Origin: Verrucomicrobiota bacterium
Lineage (GTDB): Bacteria; Verrucomicrobiota; Verrucomicrobiia; Verrucomicrobiales; Verrucomicrobiaceae
Length of the DNA stretch: 8,486 nucleotides
Assembly: GCA_009885275.1 (NCBI GenBank)
Contig: VFKY01000344.1
Span: forward strand, 1 to 8,486
Direction of reading: 5' to 3'
Part shown: in pieces, positions 1-6,919 of the stretch
How the letters are laid out: the number at the start of each line of letters is the position of its first letter
Position numbering within the stretch: position 1 is the first letter of the stretch
Position numbers and translations under genes: made by a program
Notes under the pieces: model-generated
Told to the model about the DNA's origin: nothing
Database searches by the model: none
What the model saw: only the letters and a program-made list of their open reading frames with translations

Positions 1-798
1 AATCTTTTGGAGAGCTTCATTTTTCTGGCTCTCAGGTATGACCTGACTCATATCCACGGTGATCGTCTTAAAATCGAACCCATCGGATGATTTCAGATCT
101 GTCAGTTTGATGTTGCCGGATTTTCCACTCAACATTTTTTCATTGAACAACTGCTTCATCATTTCCGCTGGATCGGCCACCTTCATTCCAATTAAGAGTG
201 GGGGCAGTTCAAACCTAGCGGCAATGCTTGCCAAATGCTCCATATGAGCAGGATCAGATACCAGTGATTGAATCATGGTGATGGGACTCGATCCCTCATC
301 GGAATTGGGAGTTTTGCCGGTCCTACCTGACATTAGCGTCTTGAAGTTCACCTCGTTGTAAAACTTATTGAGTTCACTTAACACAGCGGCCTCTTGGGCG
401 AAGCCGACTCCCCCCGCGATAAATAGATCGTCCCCCCATAATTTTTCGAGTATTTCTTGTGACTTGTCGCCCGCCGTGGGAGCGGGCATTTTGTCTTGAA
501 TCATGGCGTCGATATCTTTCCAGTAGGAGGATTTTTTCAAGGCAGCAAGATGCGCCTTTAGTTGGGTCGTCCCGATGTAAAACTCCGTGCTTACCGGTAA
601 TTTTGCTGCAAATCCAAGTTTAGCGGCGTGATCGGCTAGGGCGGGCGCCTTTTCTGGAGTAGTCGGGGTGGCGCCTGCTGAAGTTCTTGATGCGGAATCA
701 GGTGTGGCCGACTCCTCTTTCTTGCCACACTGACTTAATAAAAATATCAGTGGGGCCAGGAGCAATACGATGAAATAGAAGTGTTTCGAACAAGACAT
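1..798 (-). CDS. Putative lipoprotein, N-terminal 266 codons (3' end outside window)
   Basis: An uninterrupted minus-strand frame runs from an ATG at 798 to the left edge with no stop, so the gene is partial. The N-terminus is a short signal peptide: Lys5, a hydrophobic stretch (about residues 9-21), then LLSQC with Cys24, followed by KKEE. This resembles a lipobox, although Gln before the Cys is unusual where Gly, Ala or Ser is expected. Residues about 25-50 are a Ser/Thr/Ala/Pro-rich linker, as in many lipoproteins after the anchor. The rest is a soluble domain beginning GFAAKLPVSTEFYIG, with an SYWKDIDAM segment. I do not recognise a characterised family. It resembles, from memory only, PVC hypothetical proteins that open with a 'LP..te.y' strand followed by a 'fWk' helix. 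It is divergently oriented from the cNMP-binding gene. No Shine-Dalgarno sequence precedes the ATG. The coding call is firm because of its length; the function is unknown. Confidence 0.85.
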   Translation of the reverse strand, partial: MSCSKHFYFIVLLLAPLIFLLSQCGKKEESATPDSASRTSAGATPTTPEKAPALADHAAKLGFAAKLPVSTEFYIGTTQLKAHLAALKKSSYWKDIDAMIQDKMPAPTAGDKSQEILEKLWGDDLFIAGGVGFAQEAAVLSELNKFYNEVNFKTLMSGRTGKTPNSDEGSSPITMIQSLVSDPAHMEHLASIAARFELPPLLIGMKVADPAEMMKQLFNEKMLSGKSGNIKLTDLKSSDGFDFKTITVDMSQVIPESQKNEALQKI

Positions 799-998
799 AG
801 GGTGCGATATTAGTGGGTAGATTTAGGAAAGGCAACGAATGCTGCAATCAGGAATGGTCGAAACTGCCATATATTATCCATTGCTTGTAGGAAAAATGAA
901 CATGCCTTGCATTATATTTGTCTTGTGTGACGTAGTTTTTCGCCTTCTTAGAACAGATTACTTTGCATGAGCTCCATTTTTTGTCAGTATATCCCATA
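799..998. promoter_or_regulatory. Divergent intergenic region, probable promoters for both flanking genes
   Basis: This 200-base AT-rich stretch separates two divergent genes, so it should carry a promoter for each. Read on the minus strand it contains an exact TATAAT (916 to 911) and a GATAATAT further toward the lipoprotein gene. Neither has a good TTGACA at the right distance; a weak TTCATT lies 16-18 bases upstream of the second. On the plus strand no convincing -35/-10 pair was found. A TTG at 963 in frame with the cNMP gene could extend it by 12 codons, but the ATG at 999 is preferred. No palindromic operator was seen. Confidence 0.3.
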
Positions 999-1637
999 AT
1001 GAAAGAATACGCCTTCATTCACGAACACGGGAAAATTCCCGATGTGTTACGCGCTGTCCCCTTTCTCGGGTCGTTTAACGATGACCAGCTTAATGACGTT
1101 CTCAATGCCAGTAGCTATATAAAATGCGATCCGGGCGACACGATCATTGAGGATGGTGCTATCGATTCTCGAATATACATCCTTCTTAGTGGATCGGTCA
1201 GTATTCGAAAAGGAGATAAGATTTATGCAAAAATTGATGGGCTGGGTGAAATATTTGGCGAGCTTGCGGTCATCAATGAAGATCGCCGTTCTGCCTCAGT
1301 GATTGCTACGGAGGAGACGGTCTGCATTGCCGTGGATCAGAAATTCCTTCAGGACATACAACCGCGCGAAGAGCATCCCGCTTTCTACGCTGCACTTTAT
1401 GAGTTCATTGCCCGCACAACAGCGGCGCGACTCAAAAACACCTCGATGCGACTGGCTCAATTGGAAATGCAATTAAACAAGCTTAAGGGCAGTTCTTCTG
1501 ACAAAAAGAAGAGTTTAAAATCGCCGCTGGTAAAAAGGGACGTCGGTAAAAAATTGGTCAACTCCAAGCCAAAACTGCCCGTGATAAAACGCAAGGTAGC
1601 ACCAGCCAAGACCAAGCGAGCCAAGGCGCTCCGTTAA
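999..1637 (+). CDS. Cyclic-nucleotide-binding domain protein with lysine-rich C-terminal tail
   Basis: The 212-residue product has a CRP/PKA-type cyclic-nucleotide-binding fold at about residues 20-118, beginning VPFLGSFNDDQL and continuing with PGDTIIEDG and YILLSGSVSI. The phosphate-binding cassette is intact: FGELA at 86-90, with Glu88 expected to hold the ribose 2'-OH, and Arg97-Ser-Ala-Ser with Arg97 expected to hold the phosphate. Spacing matches PKA regulatory subunits. After it comes a helix and a possible short coiled coil (about 138-164), then a basic tail (about 165-212) rich in Lys, Pro and Val, resembling histone-H1-like bacterial tails. There is no HTH, so it is not a normal CRP/FNR regulator; the tail might bind DNA, RNA or acidic membranes. 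The ATG at 999 was chosen over an in-frame TTG at 963 because it starts nearer the domain. The frame may be truncated: a +1 frame continues the basic tail (see findings). The next gene starts 56 bases downstream, suggesting an operon. Confidence 0.9.
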   Translation: MKEYAFIHEHGKIPDVLRAVPFLGSFNDDQLNDVLNASSYIKCDPGDTIIEDGAIDSRIYILLSGSVSIRKGDKIYAKIDGLGEIFGELAVINEDRRSASVIATEETVCIAVDQKFLQDIQPREEHPAFYAALYEFIARTTAARLKNTSMRLAQLEMQLNKLKGSSSDKKKSLKSPLVKRDVGKKLVNSKPKLPVIKRKVAPAKTKRAKALR

Positions 1638-1693
1638 AAAAACCGTCCGCCTTCCAAAGAAGAAGGAACAGACTGCCACTGGCTCCTACAATC

Positions 1694-2590
1694 ATGTCCA
1701 GCGCTCGCAGTTTTCGTCTTGAAATGCTTCAAGTCGCTCGCCTTGCCTCGCGAGTGTTGGGTGATTCAGCCTCATTGGTGGCTGAGTTCCTTCGTTCTAA
1801 AATTAATGATGATGGTGGTTTCTCAGATCGAGAGGGACGGAGCGACCTTTATTATACCGTATTCGGGCTCGAGGGCTTGCGCGCTGTACAGGTAGAGCTT
1901 CCCAGCGATGTAAGTTCTGCTTATGTCCGCTCCTTTGGTGACGGCGCAGGATTGGACTTCGTGCATCTTTGTTCGCTTGTTCGCTGCGGGGCCAATTTAC
2001 AAAACTCTTTCTTTAGGGATGAACATGCTGATAAAATCATCAGCCGTATTGAGCAATATCGCACTGCAGATGGAGGTTATCACGGCACCCCTGCAAAGAG
2101 TCGCGGTTCCGCCTATGGTGCCCTGCTTGCTTGGGGGGCTTATGCTGATCTTGGTAAAGATTTACCTGAATCAGAGCGTTTATTGACGGCGCTCCTAGGG
2201 TTACAGCTTCCCGATGGTTCATTTGCCAATGAACCGGGATTGCCTCAAGGAACAACCACCGCTACCGCTGCCGCCGTGATGCTCTGTCGCTATCTTCAAC
2301 AGTCATTGCCGCAGGCCACAGGAGATTGGCTACTTCAACAAGTGCATCCGAGCGGAGGCTTTCTCGCGACGCCTCGTGCGCCTTTGCCAGATCTGCTTAG
2401 CACCGCCACTGCACTTCATGCATTGGAGAGTTTGGAAGTCGACTTTTCATCGCTGCGTGATCTGTGCCTCGATTTTGTAGACAGCCTATGGTCAGCAGAA
2501 GGTGGCTTTCACGGGCACTGGGCTGATGATGATCTCGATGCCGAGTACACCTCCTACGGTCTGCTGGCGCTTGGGCATCTGGGAATATGA
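1694..2590 (+). CDS. Prenyltransferase/squalene-cyclase-repeat (alpha/alpha toroid) protein
   Basis: The 298-residue protein has at least five repeats of the type found in the prenyltransferase beta-subunit and terpene-cyclase toroids: GGF at 41-43, GGY at 127-129, DGSF at 174-177, GGF at 221-223 and GGF at 270-272. Each is followed by a Tyr/Thr/Ala-rich helix such as LYYTVFGLEGL or EYTSYGLLALGHL. The order and spacing resemble Rab-type prenyltransferase beta subunits. The zinc ligands are not kept: where those enzymes have Asp-x-Cys this one has Asp233-Leu-Leu235, and the His of the DxxHT motif is Tyr285. A DDDLD run (278-282) is not the DxDD of class II cyclases in its usual place. No signal peptide is seen, so it is probably cytoplasmic. 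The fold call is firm, but catalytic activity is doubtful; binding or scaffolding is possible. The start at 1694 lies 56 bases after the cNMP-binding gene, a likely partner. No Shine-Dalgarno is present. Confidence 0.85.
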   Translation: MSSARSFRLEMLQVARLASRVLGDSASLVAEFLRSKINDDGGFSDREGRSDLYYTVFGLEGLRAVQVELPSDVSSAYVRSFGDGAGLDFVHLCSLVRCGANLQNSFFRDEHADKIISRIEQYRTADGGYHGTPAKSRGSAYGALLAWGAYADLGKDLPESERLLTALLGLQLPDGSFANEPGLPQGTTTATAAAVMLCRYLQQSLPQATGDWLLQQVHPSGGFLATPRAPLPDLLSTATALHALESLEVDFSSLRDLCLDFVDSLWSAEGGFHGHWADDDLDAEYTSYGLLALGHLGI

Positions 2591-2620
2591 AGTAAGAAAG
2601 AAGGGCTGATGTCATATTCC
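2582..2620 (+). repeat. Inverted repeat spanning the toroid gene's stop codon
   Basis: A perfect 9-base inverted repeat, ggaatatga (2582-2590) and tcatattcc (2612-2620), has a 21-base loop. The left arm contains the TGA stop of the toroid gene. No T-run follows, so it is not a standard intrinsic terminator. It could stabilise the mRNA 3' end or reduce read-through into the TPR gene, or be chance because the arms are AT-rich. The rest of the gap to the TPR gene start at 2671 shows no clear promoter. Confidence 0.4.
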
Positions 2621-2670
2621 ATGCTCGTATCCCACCCCATTATTCCGTAAACTCCAAGCTAATCACTTAC

Positions 2671-4464
2671 ATGAAAATACGACCGATGGTTTTTTTACGC
2701 GTTTGTCTCTTACTGATGACGCTGCATTATGGCCCTGCATTTGCGGCGGGTCTTGATTTGTCAGACAACCGCAAAGGTGCACCGGATCTTGAGCTCAGTG
2801 CTGATTCTTCCAAGCGTGCCACAGCACATGCGAATTTTATTACGGCTCAAATGCTTGAAAGCACAGGCAAAATGCGGGAGGCGTTGGGCTACTACTTAGC
2901 TTTTCTGGAAAGCAGTGTAGGAGAACCAGAGATCATTGCCCACATCGCAGAAATGACGATGAATTATCAAGGCTTGGATGCAGCAGTAAAACTGCTTGAA
3001 GGCAAACTGGTCAACGCGACTTCACCCCAACCCTATGAAAATCTCATTCTTTTTTGTTTGAGTTACGCTCAAGAAAAAAATCAGCTTTTAACAAGGGCCA
3101 CCACTGCTGCGGACCAAGTCATGCAAACTTTTCCGAAAGACGCGCAGACCTATGTGATGGCTGTTCGATTACAGTTGGCCACTGGCAAACGCGATCAAGC
3201 GGCTCAGACACTAGAGAAAGCCATCAAGCTGGAAGGATTGACCGCTACATTCTGGTTGGGACTGGGGCGCATCGCTCAAGAAGTTTGGCCAATCGCGGAT
3301 CCTGATAAAAGGGTAGAACATCTTGCTAAGATTAATCCCTTCTTTGAAAAAGCATTGCAAGAAGCTTCAAAGAATTCCAAGGCTGGAGAAGAACTCCTTG
3401 TCGCGGATTACTTCTTGTTTAGCAACCAGATCAAAAGCGCTCTCGCGATCGCAGAGGCTGTGGTTACCCGTGATGGCAGTCTCGATGCGCGCAAACGGGC
3501 GGTGCGTCTCTACGAAGCGGCAGAGCGACCTGATGACTCCTTCAAAGCCCTTGAGGATCTGGTGCAGGCCTACCCCCGAGATGTCGAGCATCGCCGCCTA
3601 CTCGCGGCTCAGTATATTCAAAAACGCGAATTTCCAAAAGCGGTGGAGCAATATGAAGCGGCACTGCAGATCGGTGGTGGTGATCTCAACGACTATCTGC
3701 AAATCAGTAATCTCTTACGCTTAGTGAAGGAACCGGAGAAGTTTGATCAATTCACCGTGAGAGCTCAGCAACTTTTTCCAACGGAACCACGAGTGAGCTA
3801 CTTTCGCGCGCTCGCTTTGAATCAACTTAAAAATCATGCGGAATCAGCCAAACTTTTTGCGCAAACCGCCAAGCAAGCAGAGACCATGGCCCCTGAACTC
3901 TTAGACGATACTTTCTATTTTGCCTGGGGTGTCGCGCTTGAGCGCAGCAGTCAATTTGAGGCCGCCGAGAAACAGTTTGAAAAAAGCATTAACCTCACAC
4001 CTTCCGACGATCCTCCACGTGCGGCCAACACCATGAACTATCTCGGTTACATGTGGCTAGACCAAGGTTTAAATCTCGACAAAGCAGAACAACTCATCCG
4101 TAAAGCGAATGAGATGGAGCGGGACAATGCTGCCTATATCGACAGTCTTGGTTGGGTGCTTTTCAAACAAGGGAAGTTTGCGGAAGCACTCACGGAGCTA
4201 CTCAGGGCTGAGTCACTCATGGAAACACTTACCGGCGACGATGCAGAAGTGCTTGATCACATCGCTCAGACTTATGACAAAATGGGCAACAAAGACAAGG
4301 CCACTGAATACTGGAAGCGCGCCCTCGATCTCAATCCTGAAACTGAGTCCGTCAAAGAACGCATCGAAAAATCACTTGGAATTAGCAAGCCCAAGACTGA
4401 TCCCAAGCCACCCATCGAGGAAAAGGAACCGCCAAAAGTGAAAGAGAATGCCGGCGGCGCTTAG
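2671..4464 (+). CDS. Exported tetratricopeptide-repeat protein
   Basis: The 597-residue protein starts with a Sec signal peptide (Lys2, Arg4, hydrophobic core about 6-18, cleavage after AFA at Ala25), so it is exported. The body is helical TPR repeats: residues about 52-85 (QMLESTGKMREALGYYLAFL), about 300-340 (QYIQKREFPKAVEQYEAAL), about 370-402, 412-446, and a closing group from 453. That group contains NYLGYMWLDQGLNLDKAEQLI, then YIDSLGWVLFKQGKFAEAL, then HIAQTYDKMGNKDKATEYWKRAL (about 523-556). The NYLGY / DSLGW pair is typical of a widespread class of bacterial TPR proteins. The last 25 residues are a Pro/Lys/Glu-rich flexible tail. TPRs bind proteins, so it is probably a periplasmic assembly or scaffold factor, but no partner can be named from sequence. 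The next gene, an exported hydrolase, begins 32 bases after the stop. No Shine-Dalgarno sequence precedes the ATG. Confidence 0.9.
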   Translation: MKIRPMVFLRVCLLLMTLHYGPAFAAGLDLSDNRKGAPDLELSADSSKRATAHANFITAQMLESTGKMREALGYYLAFLESSVGEPEIIAHIAEMTMNYQGLDAAVKLLEGKLVNATSPQPYENLILFCLSYAQEKNQLLTRATTAADQVMQTFPKDAQTYVMAVRLQLATGKRDQAAQTLEKAIKLEGLTATFWLGLGRIAQEVWPIADPDKRVEHLAKINPFFEKALQEASKNSKAGEELLVADYFLFSNQIKSALAIAEAVVTRDGSLDARKRAVRLYEAAERPDDSFKALEDLVQAYPRDVEHRRLLAAQYIQKREFPKAVEQYEAALQIGGGDLNDYLQISNLLRLVKEPEKFDQFTVRAQQLFPTEPRVSYFRALALNQLKNHAESAKLFAQTAKQAETMAPELLDDTFYFAWGVALERSSQFEAAEKQFEKSINLTPSDDPPRAANTMNYLGYMWLDQGLNLDKAEQLIRKANEMERDNAAYIDSLGWVLFKQGKFAEALTELLRAESLMETLTGDDAEVLDHIAQTYDKMGNKDKATEYWKRALDLNPETESVKERIEKSLGISKPKTDPKPPIEEKEPPKVKENAGGA

Positions 4465-4496
4465 TAAGACGAGCATCATTTTATCAACGGTTCCCC

Positions 4497-5612
4497 ATGA
4501 TGTTAACCCGCCGCTCATTCGCGCACCTGATGGGCATTGCTCCGCTCAATATAACCTGTTTGGCACAGGCGGAGGCATTGAGCGAGGATTTTAAGCTCAA
4601 GCAAATCCTTGAACCGATTCGTGCCAAATATGCCTTACCTGCTCTCGCCGGAGGTATTGTCACAACTTCGGGTCTAGAGAGAGTGGCCGCGACCGGAGTT
4701 CGCAAAGCTGGAGGCACCACTCAAGCAACGATTGGTGACCTGTGGCATCTCGGCTCTGATACAAAAGCAATGACAGCTTCGCTAGTGGCGATGCTCGTAG
4801 AAGATCACAAACTCGGCTGGGAGGATAATCTCGCAGCACTCTTCCCCAATCTGTCCTCGTTACACAGTTCCGAGCTCGGCAAAGTGTCAGTTACCCAGCT
4901 GCTGCACCACACCGCAGGTTTACCGGCCAATCTCCCTTGGTCAACCTTTCAAGCCAAAGGTGGCAGTCTTATGGAGCAACGTCAGGCGGTCTTGGAAGAG
5001 GCGCTTCGCATTCCCCTTATTACCACACCCGGCACAAGCTATTTATACTCCAATATCGGTTATGTCCTCGCCGGACTTATCATTGAGAATCGCACTGGCA
5101 AAGCCTGGGAAGAAGTGATGAAAGAACGTCTCTTTATACCTTTGGGCATGACTAGCTCCGGTTTTGGCGGTATCGGCACACTGGGCACGGAGGATCAACC
5201 TTGGCCTCATAAGGAGGAGGGTACGCCTCTCCCACGGAACGGTCCTGCCGTGGATAATCCGCCTGTAATGGGCCCTGCGGGTACAGTTCATGCGACAATG
5301 GCGGATTGGGCCAAATTCATTGCCGATCATCTAAGAGGCTCTCGTGGCCAAAAAGCGCTGCTCGAACCTGCAAGCTATGACAGACTTCATCAGCCCAGTC
5401 TCAATGATTATGGTATGGGGTGGATAGTCGTGAATCGATCTTGGGCAGGAGGCTTGGCTCTAACCCATGCAGGTACTAATACGATGAATTACTGCGTGAC
5501 TTGGCTCGCTCCGAAGAAAAATTTTGCAGTGCTCGTTTGCACGAATCGCGGAGGACAGAGCAAAGCGGCCGATGAAGCCATCAGCGCTTTGATCCAGCAA
5601 TGGCAATCTTAA
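4497..5612 (+). CDS. Serine hydrolase, class C beta-lactamase/esterase fold, probable Tat export
   Basis: The 371-residue protein carries all three active-site motifs of the beta-lactamase (PF00144-type) fold: Ser87-Asp-Thr-Lys90 (SxxK nucleophile and base), Tyr184-Ser-Asn186 (YxN) and His324-Ala-Gly326 in the third-motif position (HxG as in esterases, rather than KTG). The HLLHHTAGLP-like segment (QLLHHTAGLP, about 134-143) is also typical of the family. The N-terminus has a twin-arginine signal: TRRSF (residues 4-8), a hydrophobic stretch, and AQA cleavage near residue 25, so the enzyme is likely exported folded. Substrate is not deducible: D-alanyl peptidase, esterase or beta-lactamase are all possible, and HAG leans toward esterase or peptidase. 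Two ATGs at 4497 and 4500 are both usable. The preceding TPR gene ends 32 bases upstream, so co-transcription is likely. No terminator is seen behind it. Confidence 0.9.
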   Translation: MMLTRRSFAHLMGIAPLNITCLAQAEALSEDFKLKQILEPIRAKYALPALAGGIVTTSGLERVAATGVRKAGGTTQATIGDLWHLGSDTKAMTASLVAMLVEDHKLGWEDNLAALFPNLSSLHSSELGKVSVTQLLHHTAGLPANLPWSTFQAKGGSLMEQRQAVLEEALRIPLITTPGTSYLYSNIGYVLAGLIIENRTGKAWEEVMKERLFIPLGMTSSGFGGIGTLGTEDQPWPHKEEGTPLPRNGPAVDNPPVMGPAGTVHATMADWAKFIADHLRGSRGQKALLEPASYDRLHQPSLNDYGMGWIVVNRSWAGGLALTHAGTNTMNYCVTWLAPKKNFAVLVCTNRGGQSKAADEAISALIQQWQS

Positions 5613-5754
5613 CTCAGGAAAAGTGGTGGCTCGAAATGATGATGCTAAGTGCAATAGACGTTTTCGATCTCCCCTCTTTCGCGTCATTGGTTGCTTTTTT
5701 GTGCTGGGAATCTAGTCTGAAGCGTACCCACTTCTACCCTAACTCATTTTTACC

Positions 5755-6114
5755 ATGGAAAATCCCCCAAAAATCACTGCTTATCTCAAAACTTTCTGTG
5801 GCTGGAGCGAGGGAGTGCGCGCTGTCTTCCGCAAATACCAACTCGATTTCGAAGAGAAGGACATCATTAAGAATCAAGCCTTCCGCTGGGAGATGGAACA
5901 AAAAAGCGGTCAACCTCTTAGTCCCTGCGTAGAGATCAATGGCACCATGATTCCGGATATCAGCGGTGAGGAAGTGGAACGATGGATGATCGACAATGGA
6001 GTGATTAAATCGAGTGATGCAGAAGCCGATGCACCCATCAACTCTGCTTGTACTGATGAGCAACATGCAGCGATGGCACAGCAACAGGGCGGCAACATCA
6101 AATTCATCGCCTGA
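5755..6114 (+). CDS. Glutaredoxin, CGWS type
   Basis: This 119-residue protein has a thioredoxin fold of the glutaredoxin family: strand ITAYLKTF, then active site Cys15-Gly-Trp-Ser18, helix, KDI strand, LSPCVEING with the cis-Pro at 57, and DISGEEVERWM as the C-terminal glutathione-binding Gly region. The Ser at the fourth motif position makes it monothiol at the CxxC site. Two further cysteines, Cys58 directly after the cis-Pro and Cys99 in a tail of about 30 residues, could act as resolving thiols. It should be cytoplasmic, reducing glutathione or protein mixed disulfides or handling Fe-S clusters; the sequence does not decide which. The 142-base upstream gap holds only weak sigma70-like matches (TTGGTT near 5690, TAGTCT further on) and no other gene. 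The terminator at 6137 lies just past the stop. Confidence 0.9.
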   Translation: MENPPKITAYLKTFCGWSEGVRAVFRKYQLDFEEKDIIKNQAFRWEMEQKSGQPLSPCVEINGTMIPDISGEEVERWMIDNGVIKSSDAEADAPINSACTDEQHAAMAQQQGGNIKFIA

Positions 6115-6136
6115 TCCAACAGGAGATCATTTTCGG

Positions 6137-6170
6137 AAAAGGACGCTGCATCCGCAGCGTCCTTTTTATT
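6137..6170. terminator. Intrinsic terminator, likely bidirectional, between convergent genes
   Basis: A perfect 13-base stem, aaaaggacgctgc (6137-6149) with gcagcgtcctttt (6154-6166), closes a 4-base atcc loop. On the plus strand the stem runs into TTTTTATT, ending the glutaredoxin transcript. On the minus strand the run is TTTT then CC, so it may also stop the SDR transcript coming from the right, though more weakly. It sits between two convergent genes, as expected. Confidence 0.9.
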
Positions 6171-6191
6171 GAAGATCAACTAGAAACAGCT

Positions 6192-6258
6192 TTAGACAGG
6201 ATTAGTGATTGGTCATTTCGTTGTATTTCATCCTATAAATCTTGTTAAGCCTGTCTAA
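6192..6258 (-). repeat. Inverted repeat around the SDR stop codon
   Basis: A perfect 9-base inverted repeat, ttagacagg (6192-6200) and cctgtctaa (6250-6258), has a 49-base AT-rich spacer. The right arm includes the TAG stop of the minus-strand SDR gene. The long spacer makes a simple hairpin less convincing, and chance is possible. With the terminator at 6137 it would lie in the 3' untranslated region of the SDR mRNA. Confidence 0.35.
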
Positions 6259-6911
6259 TTCCATCGACAAATTCGACTGTCGAGATTGAAAATCTGCCCA
6301 GAAGTGTGCGGCATATGCTGATCGAGAAAGGCAATGAAGCGAGCCGTTGCAGCACAAGTGTTGAAACGGCGTAAGGCATGAGCTTCACGATACGCCTCGC
6401 GCTTTGATTCATCGAGATGAGCTGTCATTTTTGTTTCAAGAAACCCTGGAAGTATCAAATTAACTCGGACGTTTCGCCCACCGTATTCCTTCGCGAGACT
6501 TTCGGATAGACCAAACAAACCGGCTTTTGCCGCCGCATAGTTCGATTGACCGATAGGGCCACGCAAGGCAGAGAAGGATCCAACAAAAACAATATGGCCC
6601 TGCTTTTGCTTAACCATCAACTTGAGTGCAGCGCGAGCAGAGCGAAATGCACCCGAGAGGCAGACTTCAAGCACCTTGCTAAAATCTTCATCTGGCATGT
6701 TAGCCAGTGTTTTGTCGGCGACCAAGCCCGCGTTGCAGACGAGCAAGTCGAGTCGTGGGAGTGTTGCTATATACGCATTGATCGACGATGTCTTAGTAAC
6801 ATCGAGCGCGCTCTTGCCAGGGGCATGAATTTCATACTCCTGAATGGAGAGTTCGCGATAGATAGCGGAGGCGAGTGTGCCTTCGCCTCCAGTGATCAGT
6901 GCTGTGGCCAT
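6255..6911 (-). CDS. Short-chain dehydrogenase/reductase, FabG-like, with altered cofactor and Asn motifs
   Basis: The 218-residue protein is a classical-length SDR aligned with FabG (3-oxoacyl-ACP reductase) along its whole length: NAG at 60-62, Ser112 in the GSFSA loop, YAAAK at Tyr125-Lys129 (catalytic Tyr and Lys), PGF and a terminal FNLDSRI segment. Two deviations stand out. The Rossmann motif reads TGGEGTLA (7-14) where TGxxxGxG is usual, so the second and third glycines are Thr12 and Ala14. The tetrad Asn (ETNL in E. coli FabG) is Cys84 (EVCL). The Ser, Tyr and Lys are retained, so a reductase or dehydrogenase is likely, but the substrate cannot be named, and a housekeeping FabG role is doubtful. 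The ATG at 6911 gives the usual SDR start. The upstream minus-strand gene ends 46 bases away, so co-transcription through a small hairpin is possible. No Shine-Dalgarno is seen. Confidence 0.88.
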   Translation of the reverse strand: MATALITGGEGTLASAIYRELSIQEYEIHAPGKSALDVTKTSSINAYIATLPRLDLLVCNAGLVADKTLANMPDEDFSKVLEVCLSGAFRSARAALKLMVKQKQGHIVFVGSFSALRGPIGQSNYAAAKAGLFGLSESLAKEYGGRNVRVNLILPGFLETKMTAHLDESKREAYREAHALRRFNTCAATARFIAFLDQHMPHTSGQIFNLDSRICRWN

Positions 6912-6919
6912 GATGGGAA

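Noticed and set aside
59..247. A short plus-strand open frame at the left edge
   Set aside because: It is opposite the long lipoprotein frame, which has a signal peptide and spans the region without stops.
918..935. TGTGA before the cNMP gene as a CRP-like site
   Set aside because: Only one half-site is present, with no TCACA at the right distance, and the protein has no HTH to bind it.
1694..2590. The toroid gene as a functional protein prenyltransferase beta subunit
   Set aside because: The zinc Cys and His positions hold Leu235 and Tyr285, and no alpha subunit gene is nearby.
4497..5612. Annotation of the serine hydrolase as an antibiotic-resistance AmpC beta-lactamase
   Set aside because: The third motif is HAG, not KTG, and the fold is shared by esterases and peptidases, so resistance is not supported.
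5613..5754. A terminator or small RNA after the hydrolase gene
   Set aside because: No stem with a T-run was found; the T-rich run near 5694 lacks a hairpin before it.
5734..6084. A 116-codon minus-strand open frame opposite the glutaredoxin
   Set aside because: It is opposite a gene with an active-site motif and family fold, and has no motifs of its own.
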